NCBI GenBank assembly: GCA_015680685.1
Contig: MNCI01004872.1
Span: 1-64,000, forward strand
Reading direction: 5' to 3'
Origin: Gnetum montanum
Taxonomy: Eukaryota; Streptophyta; Gnetopsida; Gnetales; Gnetaceae
DNA length: 64,000 nucleotides
In this document: positions 12,116 to 22,500 of the stretch, piece by piece
Layout: each line of letters opens with the position of its first letter
How positions within the stretch are numbered: the first letter of the stretch is position 1
Made by a program: the position numbers and the translations under genes
The notes under the pieces: model-generated
The model's database searches: none
What the model saw: only the letters and a program-made list of their open reading frames with translations
What the model was told of the DNA's origin: nothing

Positions 12116-13077
12116 AGCTTTAAAGGTAGCACAAGAGAAGGAACTAACTACATAAAATGATGGAATTTTAAGGGATACATCATCTTATTTATAGAAAAAT
12201 TGCTTCTCTAAGGCACCGAGAAGTACAATTTCTTTGCAAATTTAATTCAAGGTTAAATAAACTGGTGCATTTAAAAAATTGGAAATAACATTTGGGATGA
12301 AATAAAAAGCAAAAAATACATACTAAAGGAGACATGGTGGTGGAGTGATGATGTCTAACATGGTATCCAAAATAAGAAAAAATGTTTTAAGCACTGGCAG
12401 CAAAGTAGTACCTAAGATAACAAGCTAATATACAAAATGCCAAAGAAGGAGGCAATTGTAGCAATAGCCAAAGCCAAACATAAGGCTATGAAAAATTAGG
12501 AACAAAGGAAGAAGAAAATTCTATTTATAAATTGGTAAAAAATCATAATAAGAAATGTAAGGACATTGATCATGTCAAGTGTATGAAGGAAGCAAATGAT
12601 AGAATTTTAGTAAAAGATAATAAAGTTTTGGATAGGTGAAAAAATTATTTTCAAGAATTATTAAATGAAGAATTCCCAAGAGAAGACATCCAATAAGAAG
12701 AACCAAATTTTAGTTTGGTTAATGAACTTTCCTTCTCTAAGGTGAAGATAGCCTTAACAAAGATGAAAAATGGAAAAGTTGTTGGACTAGCCAACATTTC
12801 TATAGAAGCTTGTAAAGCATTGGAAGATACAAAAGTTTCTTGACTGATACAATTATTTAACAAAATTTTAAAGGATGGAGAAATGCCCAAAAATTAGAAA
12901 AATAATTTTGTTGTTCCCATTTACAAAAATGAAGAAGATAGAAAATTGTGCAAACTATAGAGGAATCAAGTTATTGAGTCACACTATAAAGCTTTGGGAG
13001 AGAGTCATAGAGTAGCATCTTAAAATTAAATGAATAATGTTAAAAAATCAATTTGGATTTATGTTAAGAAGGTCTAG
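12116..13077 (+). pseudogene. RTE-type LINE, linker and N-terminal reverse transcriptase, truncated
   Basis: The RT would copy LINE RNA at the nicked target. In order I see the linker (KWWNFKG at about 12155, ETWWWSDDV at 12330), IGEKIIFKNY-like residues (12620), KMKNGKVVG-P (12765), a segment like LFNKILKDGEMPK (12855), FPFTKMKK-ENCANYRGIKL (12920-12970), SHTIKLWERVIEQHL (12980) and NQFGFMLRRSS (13048-13077). The match stops inside the RT, where the Athila-like LTR begins at 13078, so that element inserted into the LINE. The catalytic FADD-type block and the 3' end were not found elsewhere in the window. Many stops and frameshifts are present. Confidence 0.85.
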
Positions 13078-13500
13078 TGATGAGTGGCAAGGTACCACTA
13101 CACTCAACCATACGAAACGAGCGTAGCACGCATGATCTGATTGAACTCCATAGACTAATTGCCTAAACGCCCCATGGAACACTTGGGGTTAATCATTCGT
13201 TGTCTTCCTAGACTTACTTGTTGTTGTCACGGTGTATGGCTAAGTAAGTCCGAGGTATATGATTTTTTTGGTCTTTTATGATTTTATCTCCTATGCTAAA
13301 GGGTAAAGGGTTGAGAGAACTAACTAACTCTAACTAAGGACCTAAGTCTAAATTAACTAGCATCAGCATCCGTTCCCACTTACCGTACACACCTTGAACT
13401 ATGCAACTGTGGCTACCAAATGCTAATCATTACTGGGATCACCACATGTAACACACATGCTCAAAGTGGTTGTACTGAGGCACCTAACTAGCCTAAGCAT

Positions 13501-13710
13501 GATGAGCAGCCGATTCCTTGACTATCCATACACATCCCTAGATGCTTGTAATCAAGTCGTACTTATCCCGTGTTCTAGGAGACAAGGGTGAGAGAATCTA
13601 ATTGCGATGAGTAGCCGATTCCTTGGTTAGCCATACACATTTTTCAATGCTCGTAACCAAGTCATACTCATGCCGCGCTACTAGGAAAATAGTAAATAAC
13701 ATGTAATAAA
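13501..13710. repeat. 105-bp tandem duplication inside LTR A
   Basis: The block starting GATGAGCAGCCGATTCC at 13501 is repeated from 13606 as GATGAGTAGCCGATTCC, with similar continuation through a TCAAGTCGTACT-like segment. The related solo LTR at 59506-60309 has only one copy (59812-59890). Confidence 0.8.
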
Positions 13711-13750
13711 CCTATTCTATGCACTGCAAGGTTTATCCACAAAGTTCGTC

Positions 13751-13756
13751 TTTATT
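13751..13756 (-). terminator. Conserved AATAAA poly(A) signal in LTR A
   Basis: The minus strand reads AATAAA within a segment (AATAAAGAYGAACTT) that is conserved in all four LTRs of the family. It lies about 170 bp downstream of the TATA box, which suits the R region of an LTR. Confidence 0.55.
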
Positions 13757-13922
13757 ACTGTACACAACTTGCGTTCAGGTACAAAGCTGCTTGAATAAAG
13801 ATCCATTCACTTGGGGACTCCTACTACGGGCACATGGAAAATATTCTATCTCTGGAGTGACTAAACTACCAGAGCTTCACTACTTCTAGCCTAGGATGAT
13901 AAATGAGGGGAGTGCCACCTCT

Positions 13923-13930
13923 TATTTATA
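13923..13930 (-). promoter_or_regulatory. TATA box of LTR A
   Basis: TATAAATA on the minus strand, about 117 bp from the LTR start at 14047. The same octamer is found at the equivalent place in the other three LTRs (19253-19260, 31478-31485, 59592-59599). Conservation across four diverged copies supports a core promoter. Confidence 0.7.
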
Positions 13931-13948
13931 GATTTGGTGGCGAACCGC

Positions 13949-14019
13949 GATATCGTGTACGTGATATCATAGGGGACGATGCGATATCGCGACGGCCGTG
14001 ATATCACGTACACGATATC
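13949..14019. promoter_or_regulatory. GATATC palindrome array in the U3 of LTR A
   Basis: Two 20-bp arms, 13949-13968 and 14000-14019, are exact reverse complements. Each carries GATATC at both ends around CGTGTACGT or ACGTACACG. A further GCGATATCGC palindrome lies between them at 13981-13990. The array sits between the LTR start and the TATA box, where U3 enhancers lie. Its binding factor is unknown; a regulatory role is inferred from position. Confidence 0.6.
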
Positions 14020-14047
14020 ATAGTGTATGCGATAACGCATCTCATCA

Positions 14048-14057
14048 TACCCCCATG
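14048..14057 (-). other. Polypurine tract of element A
   Basis: The minus strand reads CATGGGGGTA directly before the LTR start TGATGAG. This is the expected plus-strand primer for retrotransposon replication and marks the 3' end of the internal region. The equivalent at 19357-19366 reads TGTGAGGGTA. Confidence 0.75.
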
Positions 14058-15650
14058 ACTAGATGAAAACTTGTCCTCGAGTTCCTTACAATAATATCAG
14101 GTAGGTATGGAATTATTTAGGGGAATGGAACTAATGGGATGACATGTGAATGAATCATTATTACAAGAATTGACAAAACTGGTGTTCATGACAACAAGGG
14201 TGAACACCTTATTACAATGACATTAGGCCTTTGTTGGTAGCTGAGAAAGAGAGAGAGAGAGAAAGAAATGTTGTTGCTGCCAACGCCAAGATTACGCCTT
14301 CGTTATCCATTCGTAAGCGCTCCATTGATCTTGCTCCTTGCATCACTGCTTCTAGCACGACTCCACTCCAAGTGTTTGCTCTAGATCCAATCTGTTGTTT
14401 GCATGTCTGCCATCTGCACACACAACACAATCATATATTAGCAAGGGTAATTGAATCATCATGCAATTGATACCTTGCATCGGTGTAAACTAATTGGCTA
14501 GGTNATTCAAATAGGAATGTCAGTGGGTCCTCCCCAAAGTAGGATCATGCCCTTAATGCCCTGATAAACCCACATTCAAAGAGTCCGTAGGCCCTGGGAA
14601 TGTCATTTAAAACAAGAGTTAAATTCTTAACCACAAGAATTTACCAAAAAGAAAAAAATGCATCAACCAAAATATATACACTAATGATACAACCAGCAAT
14701 GAGGTGAATAATGGAGAGAATGATGGAGAGAAGAGAAATGGAATGGAATCCCAAGAACAAGGTGGTGTATAGCTCCTTATGTGTTTGATGATTAATGTGA
14801 CTCGGTAAATCTTATTCCAACTTCGGCCTCAAACCAACCACATCTAGTGACTTCACATCAATGCATTTGGGTAAACCATTCACTTGGGCAACAAGAATGC
14901 ACACTCCAAGAGCCACCACCATTCTGACAAAACAAAGGAGAGAATGAGAAGCGAGAAGGGCCTTATTTAGAGGGAACACTTTTGGTTCCATAACCAGTGC
15001 TTGTAGCCAAAGTTTATTCATCTAAGGGGTGTGCTTTGAATTCTCACTTGGTTTTTTTATTTTTTTTTTGTGTTCTGTGTTTTTATGCATGAGAACCACA
15101 CCATGAAAAGACTTCTTATTTTTATTGTCTCAGCTTCCAATAATTGGGTAACATCGGAATGACAAGAAAACTCAAGAAGAAACATTCAAGTACCCAAGAG
15201 AATGACCAACGCAAAAGCATCAAGTTCCATTGAAGTCACACCCTTTTCAATCCATGAGTCCTTCCTTAGTTTGAGAAATCCCCAGTCACTGATTCGTTAA
15301 AGTTCTTATTAGAAAGGGACTGTATATTCCCAAGCCGAGAGAGACCATAGAAACTGGTGGATGGATGGATGAAGTGAACTCATTGCCTACCATATCGAAA
15401 GAAACATACCTTAATATCAACATTGTGACTTAAAGGTAAAAACCAAACATTAGCAATCAATATGAAAATAGTTCATACCATCATGAAGAACACTTATTAT
15501 GGGNACTTAAAAGAACTGAGGGCCCCCATATGATTAGCATAGGTGGCCATATCCCCCATGACTGAGTTGTAAGGGAGAGATCTGAAATAATGAATGTCTG
15601 TTTGAATTTCGTAAAAGTGCCCAACTTCTCCTAATTGATGATCTTAGGTT
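14058..15650 (-). other. Non-coding 3' internal region of element A
   Basis: This stretch is alignable by eye with 23270-24640 of the complete element. Shared landmarks include GGTCCTCCCC (14527), AGTGACTTC (14846), AACCAGTGCTTGT (14993) and GGTGTGCTTTGAATTC (15028). A (GA)n run lies at 14239-14266. No conserved coding is seen; reading frames here are in low-complexity or antisense sequence. Ambiguous bases occur at 14504 and 15504. Confidence 0.6.
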
Positions 15651-15689
15651 GAGGGGTGGAAGTTGGTGACACTCATATTTCAATGTGTC

Positions 15690-16170
15690 TATGCCTTCAT
15701 TGTTGGCATGGGTTCCTTAGTTTGTTCCATGCACATTTTTCTGCTCCTTCAAGCTGTCAACCATGGGGTGTCTACTACTTCTTGTGTGGTTGCTACATAC
15801 AGGCATCTTTATTTCAATGTTTCTTGGGCACACCTATTACATGGAGGCATTTCCTCCATGTCATCACCCGATGAATCACTGTATGTGATGCATGGAACTT
15901 TCCTCTTCTCGATCTTTCCACATATGTTTATCTTAGAGATTTCCAAGGAAAGATCGCAGATCCTAAGGCATGCGTCTACTGTACTCAGCCATGCCCTTCC
16001 CATTATAATCGGGAAGTCCCCTTCATTGTTTTTCACTTCAATCACCAAAAAATTAGATGGGTAAGACCAACCACACACAGTGATAATGATGTCTTCCACC
16101 AATCCCAGGGAATGGTGATAGACTAGTCTACCAGCTCTAGTTGAATGTTGCTCTTCTTAAGTTGGGGTAG
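15690..16170 (-). pseudogene. Athila-like retroviral-type protease, broken
   Basis: The pepsin-like protease would cut the Gag-Pol polyprotein. On the minus strand, VEDIIITVCGWSYPSNFLVIEV is followed by FPIIMGRAWLSTVDA, CDLSLEISK and KVPCITYSD. The IMGRAWLST block is the well-conserved C-terminal half and matches the proteases at 27720-28055 and 33385-33620. An open frame of 97 codons remains (15809-16102). On the minus strand, the similarity downstream of the protease passes directly into the 3' non-coding region. RT, RNase H and integrase, which fill about 3 kb at the same point in the complete element, are missing. Confidence 0.8.
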
Positions 16171-17580
16171 GTTCCAAGTGTGATACATCTATCGTGAAAT
16201 TAAGTTGACTCTAGAACCTGAGTTAAGAAGAGCCCTATGTGGTTCTTTCTTGGTGATCTGCAAATAGATTAAGGGACTCCTAGGGTCAGTTAGTTTCCTG
16301 GGAAGGTGGCCTACCTTGATCCAGTTGGTTACGGTATGCATTAACATAACCGTATGCGTTACGCTCTGTTGGAATGAAGGTTCTCTGAAGTGTTAGATGG
16401 TGATGGAGGAGTGTACATGGCCTCAACCACTTGTTTTTGCGAGAGTTTATTTGGGTTTTTGGTTCTAAAGTAAGGTCTTCTCTTTTTACAGTTGTTAGAA
16501 CCAGCAGCAGGTTGGATATTTATAGCTCTCGCAACGTGATGTTGCTATGGTTGAGGAGGAAGTTCCCCTTGCATTGTTGAAGCAGGAGGTGTTATGTGAA
16601 CTACTTGTGGTGGAAGAGGTGCGGATGGATTAGGAGGATGGAATGAGTGTGAGATGTTTCCCAGAGGAGAATGAGTCCTTCTGAAGTAATCTCAAACTTG
16701 GTAGTGACAGTTGGAGGTTGAGTGACTCATAGAGTCACTTGGAGAAATCAGCTGCTGCACATAATAACCATAAGGATTAGGCTACCAATAAGGGTACTGT
16801 TGTGTTGGTGGTGGCATCCCCCATGACTATGGGTATTGCCACTGCTGATGCTATCCAATGGACTGTGGTGGAGTTCCACTTGGATAATACATTAAGGGTT
16901 GGTGGAACTGCCTTGGGTTACCTTGTGGATAAGGTAACCTGCGGGGTGTTTGCCATTGGTTGAGTCTTGGATTAAGCGCATACACCCCAGACTCCTATAG
17001 ATGTGAGATGATGGGACAACATCCCTTAGGATGGTCATAATGGTAGATCTCACATCCACCATCATTTTCTGAATCAGAATCCTCAGTCACATCAGAGTTA
17101 GTGATGTTTCCCTTACCCTTGTTATGTGCAGGGCCTAAATCTCTCCACTTTTTCTTACCTTTGTCACTACTTTGTTCAACCGTAGACTCTTCTACAATTT
17201 TCAAGACTATTTCAATTCTTGAGTCTAAGGAATTCCACATTTGGTCTACCTTGGCTGATACCTTGGTTGTTAACTTTTGGATCGGCAAAGTTTTCTGATT
17301 CACCAACTCTTCGATTGGTGACTCATCCTCTTCATCACAAAATTTCACTCCCTTCTTTCGAAGGGAGGGATCACAGTTATACTGTTCCACACTTTCCCTT
17401 TTTCATAGCTCACCTTCTTTGTTTGCTACTTGCTCCAACAAGCTATGTACTTCATGGACTCTAAGTTGTGAGAGTCTCCCTTGGGCATAAGTCCCAAGGG
17501 TTCTTCTAGTTTCATTCCTTAGCCCATCCACAATGTGGCGAAGTTGATCCATCAAACATAAGTAGCGATATTATGCATTG
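16171..17580 (-). pseudogene. gag: Athila-like gag, C-terminal half, broken at a junction
   Basis: The minus-strand reading starts at about 17575 with DQLRHIVDGLRNETRRTLG, then TYAQGRLSQLRVHEVHSLLEQVANKEGEL (in two blocks), KRESVEQYNCDPSLRKKG and a long acidic, lysine-rich linker. A degenerate zinc-knuckle-like CEIYHYDHPKGCCP follows at about 17000-17050; the second Cys of the usual motif is Tyr. A proline- and glutamine-rich tail (for example SGTPPQS near 16870) extends to about 16300. The same order is seen in the complete element at 28560-30480. The upstream capsid half is missing. The sequence meets a plus-strand gag at about 17580. Confidence 0.8.
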
Positions 17581-18646
17581 TTAAACAACTGTCCAGGCCA
17601 TGGGTTTTCTGAAGAAAGGCTAATGTACCATATCATTGATGGGCTACATAATGAAACAAGAGAGACCTTAGGAATGTATGCCCAAGGTCAACTATACGAA
17701 CTACGAATCCATCAAATCCAAGAGCTTATTAAGCAAGTAGCAAAAGAAGAAGGAGAATTGGCTAGATGGGAGAGTGTTGAAAAACATCAACAGGATCAAA
17801 ATCTCAACTTAACAAAGGTCCATGATCATAAAAAGAAGAAATCAACCAATCTCAAGGTGGAAACATCATCTTTGCCAATACAACAAACATTAGAAGAAGC
17901 TGAGGCAAAGATCAATAAGATGTTGGAATGGACGTATCAAAAGTATGGAGAATTTATCAAATATCATTGGAGATAGAGTTTTGATAACCCAAGAAGCAGG
18001 AAGAAATAGTAGACAATCGGAAAGAAGGGATAAGAAAAATAAGAGCTCAACTGCTGATCATACATATGAATGTAACATTTTAATGTACAACCACCCCAAG
18101 GGCCAATGCCCAATCTTGTCACATTTATATGAGCATTGGGGAAACATGTTACATCCAAAGTTCGTATAGAGATATTGTGTTCGATCATAGTGGCAACAAT
18201 CCCAGTCATGGGGGAGACCACCCCTAAACTAGAGACTCCCTTCTTATCATCTAAACCCAAATTCTTATCTTGTTCAACATCCTATTTTTCTAGCTGGGCC
18301 AATGCACTTTATCTCATCACAGTACCATTCTCCTTAATACTATCAGCCCATGCCTTCAACACAACCACCACCTTGTGTATCCTACACTTCTCCTCAATTT
18401 CAACATTCTCATCCTTTCCCTCCTTATACATCTCCACCAACTGTTCCTAAGGTGTCTGCACCACAGTAGTAACCCACAAATGTTACTTGTGCTGCTACTA
18501 CCAATAGTAGTGAGAGGCCTCCTCAACATCCAAAGTGTCCCTTCTTTAAACATGACTTTAGGAAGGGACAACACAATAAAGTTTTATTTTCATTTTATTA
18601 AGAATTTTCCCTATTATATTTTTTATGCATAATGTTGAATATTATT
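17581..18646 (+). pseudogene. gag: Plus-strand Athila-like gag fragment
   Basis: The plus-strand reading begins LNNCPGHGFSEERLMYHII, then DGLHNETRETLGMYAQGQ, KQVAKEEGELARWESVEK, a lysine-rich linker and LEEAEAKINKMLEW. A knuckle-like CNILMYNHPKGQCP (about 18070-18115) and a proline-rich tail (FPPYTSPPTVPKVSAPQ at 18410-18465) follow. The order matches the minus-strand gag to its left, but the two are only moderately similar (roughly 70-75% DNA identity by eye over the best block). They therefore belong to different copies or families. It starts mid-gene at the head-to-head junction and ends where the LTR at 18647 begins. Protease and RT of a plus-strand relative resume at 33385, which suggests one host copy split by the inserted element. 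Confidence 0.78.
18642..18646. repeat. Target-site duplication, left (TTATT)
   Basis: Five bases flank the left LTR; the right flank at 31598-31602 reads TTATC, one mismatch. This fits a 5-bp LTR-retrotransposon duplication that has since mutated. Confidence 0.6.
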
Positions 18647-19356
18647 TGATGAGTAGCAAGGTACCCCTACGCCCAACCATACGAATCACAAGTGTTCACG
18701 CATGATTTGGTCGAGTTCCATGGACTTTGTAGTTTTTGGCGCACTGGTCTTGTAGGAAGTGAATCTTTGCCTTAAGGTCAATCATTGTCTTTCCAATTAC
18801 ACTTGTGATATACATTGGTATGGTTAAGTGCAATTGAGACATCTAATTTTTACCATTTTATATTTTATGGTTTGGTATTCAAAGAAACATAAAAGTAATT
18901 AGATTAACTAATTTAAATTAACTAATTAACTAGTGTCTAACTAGTCCTAACATAAGCATCTGGTCCCACTTTCTACACACGTCTTGAACCCATGTATCCA
19001 CTACTAGGTTACCAAGAATTATGCTATTGGGCATACCAAGCAATAANATGCTGCAAGGTTTATTAGAAAGTTCATCTTTATTGCTACACATACTATTGTG
19101 CTCAGGTACAACAATGCTTGAATAAAGATCCGTATACTTAATGACTCTTGCTATGGACACTCAGGAGAAAAATTCTAACTCTCAAATAAATAAATTGCAA
19201 GAGCTTCACTGCTAAAAAATATTTTTTGCCATAAATGTAGCTGGTTGATGTGTATTTATAGCAGAATACAAACACTACATCGATGAAGCCTTGTCGATGT
19301 ATGAGGTTCAGTCCACAAGGCCGCGTCGATGTAGCCAAGAGAACTTCGACTCATCA
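18647..19356 (-). repeat. 3' LTR (copy B) of the complete element
   Basis: TGATGAG...CTCATCA ends, with strong similarity to 30730-31597 from end to end. It is 158 bp shorter, mainly because about 150 bp present near 31095-31260 in the other LTR are absent around an ambiguous base at 19047. TATA box (minus) at 19253-19260; AATAAA (minus) at 19077-19082. The U3 carries CATCGATG-type palindromes (19278-19335) instead of the GATATC set of LTR A. Confidence 0.9.
19253..19260 (-). promoter_or_regulatory. TATA box of LTR B
   Basis: TATAAATA on the minus strand, about 97 bp from the LTR start at 19356, in the same place as in the three other LTRs of the family. Confidence 0.65.
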
Positions 19357-19366
19357 TACCCTCACA
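19357..19366 (-). other. Polypurine tract of the complete element
   Basis: The minus strand reads TGTGAGGGTA directly before the 3' LTR start, as expected for the plus-strand primer. Confidence 0.7.
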
Positions 19367-19399
19367 ACTGAATGAAAACTCATCCTTGAGTTCTTACAA

Positions 19400-22300
19400 A
19401 AATTGAAAAGGTATGGAATTATTGATTGACCTTTCACAAAAAAAAATAAAAAAATAGAATGACATGACAAAAAATGGAGTGCCTGGGTATATGAATCAAC
19501 ACATTACAAAAATGATGGTGTTCATGACACAAAATTGAGAACCATGACATGACTCTTCAAAATTGGATATCAAATTCGTTGATGGCATGAAGTTTGGTGG
19601 AGAAGATTCGGTAGTCCCAGGAGATGGTGGTTCTTTAGGCTCTAAGGAACCTTCTTCGACTTCACGCATAGGTGAAAGTCGAGGCAACTATGGCTATCTT
19701 GCCGCTGCTACAACTTTTGGCAAGAGGTAGAAAGCATCCAGTAGTGGTTTCATTTTCTCCTCCTTACTTCTGGGATCATGCATTCTCCATGCAGCTTCAC
19801 CGATGTGGGTTAGAATGGGCACATCCCAAGGACATGGTATTGTTGGAAATAACTCCTTTGCATTGATGAACCAGGCAGCAAATTATTTGCATTCAATGTC
19901 AAATTCTTTGATTGTATCCTTTAGCTCCTGGTAGTCACTCATCCTTTTGGCTAGGTTCTTAGTAGTTTATTGTTGATATGTGAAGCATGCTCTAAGAACT
20001 TCGAGTTCAATGTTTGTAGTCTCAAGCTTCTACTTAGTGTATTTATGGTATTTGAACTCAGCCTCGTATAAAAAATACAAGCTAGCCACTTGTTTCTCTA
20101 ACTTTGACTATGACCATTCGATAGTTAGCATTGCTAGGTTCATGTAATAGAGATTGGCCAACTCCAAACATTCTATCATTTTGTCTATTTGCAACTACTT
20201 CAAGTGGATCTTTAATTTATTGTAGGCATAAATCCCATCAATGATGGGTTGACAAACTTCTTTCCCTTGTTGGTATTGCTGGAGAGCTTCATTTATTTTT
20301 CCTTTGCCATTTGGATGTGTTTCTCATTGACTTCCTTCTATAGGACAACCTGGTCTTTATAGTGATCTTTAACTTTTTTTAACTTAAGAGCCTTATTCTT
20401 CCAGGTAGCAATCTCGATGGCAGAATTTTGGTGCAAGGCATGAACTTCCTTCATTGAAAAATTTCAATTCTCCATGGCCAATATCCTCAACTCAGTGTTC
20501 ACCTTGGCAAGATACTCCAACTATTGATGAATAAATTCTTGCATTTATTTCTTTTGAGCATCAACATTACATAGGTGGTGAGTTTGGTTGATCAGAGTCT
20601 CATTCTCCTATCACATCTAAGCCAAGTCCTTCTGAATTGAGTACGTCTTCACTTCTACTATGAATTGGTTAAAGATGGTTGTTATTACCTCCTCCTCAAC
20701 CTTCTTAAATTGTTCTTGAAGTTGTAGGGAAGATTTATCTCTAGTTACTGCTAGGCTAAGGATTATAGGATTAGTAAGGTAGGCATGTAGTTTAGCAACC
20801 TCCTTGGCCAAGCATTGATTTTGTACTTGATCCATTTCAAGGTTTTCCTCCAAAATGATGCACTTCCCCCTTGCATCTAGCAGCTCCAATTGGGTTGCGG
20901 TGATGTTTTCTGGAAAATTGAAGATGTCTAAAATTAGTTTCCTAGTCTCCACTAGTCGATCCAAAAATTCTTCATGTTGGCTTGCATTCAACTTCTTACT
21001 GATCGTGCCTATAGACATCTACATGTCTCAAAGTGTAGATATGTCTAGTATAGATGCCATGGGTGCATTGAGTGCTTCAACTATAGGGTTAGCAACCACT
21101 TCAGCCACTGTCTCCTACCCTTGGTGTTGCATCACCAAGATAGTTGCCCATTCACCTTCCTCTAATTGCATTGAGAAGGTGGTGAAATTTTGAAATATTT
21201 TTGGGAATAAATGGTGTTGTGATAAGGACACTGTCACCTCTTGAGCATGGGGATCCGACCTCACAGGAAACTATGTTCGTTGGGTAGAGAATATTAGCCC
21301 ATCCCTCTCCATCTAACTAATTTTTTGAGCCACCTTATTAAGGTAACTCATTGCTAGTTGGTACATAGATGGATCCATACCACTCATTCTTGAACACTAC
21401 TCTTACTTGCTCAAGAGCTACTCTTAAATTTTGTGTAGGTGCTTAATGGATACATGGGTCTCTGGCATTGTTTCATGAGTGGGCGGTGGTGGTGGTAGCT
21501 GCTCCTCTCTTTGGGTTGTTGTTGGCATTTTGTCCTTCATAATCTTGGACCATGACACCAAAGGAGCATGCCTGCTTATGTCATTGGAGTAGCAGATGAT
21601 ACTTACCCTTTTGCAAAGTTTTTAGATGAGGCATGGAAACGATAGGGTTTTCCATCCATGTTCATTTTCCTTGAAATGATTCTCAATCTCTATGTAGATT
21701 AGTTGTGGAAGGTTGGCAGGAAATTTTCTGCTTGGAGCAGTGTATACTTCGGTGGAGAAAGTGGTCACCTTGCTTGGCCTCATCATTAGATTGAGGTGAT
21801 AAGTCACAATTTTGAAATAGATATGATTTGCCGACATGAATGTGCTGTATTCCTTACAGTCAACCTGTAGCATTACTGAGTCCACTCCTTCTTGGCCTCA
21901 TGATCACCTTTCATTGATAGTTTTTCCAAATATGTCCTAGTGTCAGGAAATCCTAGTGCCAACGCGATAGCTTTAGCCAAGTAGGATATTTGAATATCCT
22001 TGATCTTGACTATGGACCCCAACCTTTGATTTCTCTAGAAGAGATATGTCTCTTCAATAGACCACTCCCCACTAGATGTGATAATTGGGCACATGGGAGA
22101 GGTTTGCAATTGTGTTTTAACTTCTATTGGGGCTTTGTCTAGGAACGGCCCAAAGTTCATTTTTTGAAGAATTGATTGTTGAATCTGTTGGGACTTGATG
22201 ATGTTAAGGTAGGCTTGAATTAAAGTGACTTGAAGCCTTGGAATAGGTCCATGCACTTCTTCTTGCTATGATTATTCTATGGGCCCTTCTTCTTCTAGAA

Positions 22301-22500
22301 TCTATCAAATCGATTCCACTTTAGGCTCCTCTCGAAGAGGTCCCATTGCATGGGTTGCCTCCAGCAGTTCTTGGGCTTATTCTTGTTGGCCCCTTCCAGT
22401 TCTGGGCCACTTATCCCTTGGTTGAAAGGGTTCTCCTTCCTATAGGCATTTTTGGTTTTTGTGCCATCTGTAATCATAATGAGACCATGGGTTAGCAATC
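19400..22500 (-). pseudogene. Extra ORF downstream of pol (env-like position), decayed, coiled-coil
   Basis: A degenerate minus-strand coding region starts at about 22500 and runs to about 19400. Its surviving open blocks are 22295-22498, 22035-22256 (RLQVTLIQAYLNIIKSQQ...), 21622-21885 (IYFKIVTYHLNLMMRPSK...) and 20617-21018 (133 codons). They can be linked by reading through a few stops and frame changes, including a proline run at about 21480-21500. The last block and the decayed sequence after it are rich in Glu, Lys, Gln and Leu with heptad-like spacing, so a long coiled coil is likely. I see no signal peptide or clear membrane segment. Athila elements carry an env-like ORF in this position; that is the basis for the positional name only. 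A similar decayed region lies at 43870-46400. Function unknown. Confidence 0.55.

Larger units (their letters stand above)
13078..14047 (-). mobile_element. Athila-like LTR (copy A), 3' LTR of a minus-strand element
   Basis: The ends are TGATGAG...CTCATCA. It is similar throughout to the solo LTR at 59506-60309 read on the other strand, and shares its ends and the TATA and AATAAA regions with the LTRs at 18647 and 30730. A polypurine tract lies directly to its right (14048), which makes it the 3' LTR of a minus-strand element. The five bases to the left, TCTAG, would be the target duplication, but the partner copy is not seen because the element is broken at about 17580. It retains many CpG sites compared with its surroundings. 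Confidence 0.88.

Noticed and set aside
14212-14470. Overlapping frames on both strands around a (GA)n run
   Set aside because: They lie in the non-coding 3' region of element A, and the repeat explains the open frames.
15656-16064. Two plus-strand frames, up to 133 codons
   Set aside because: They are antisense to the protease, whose minus-strand reading is conserved in two other copies.
18647-19356. LTR B as the 5' LTR of element A
   Set aside because: There is no primer-binding site to its left, the U3 palindromes differ from LTR A, and its flanks pair with those of LTR C.
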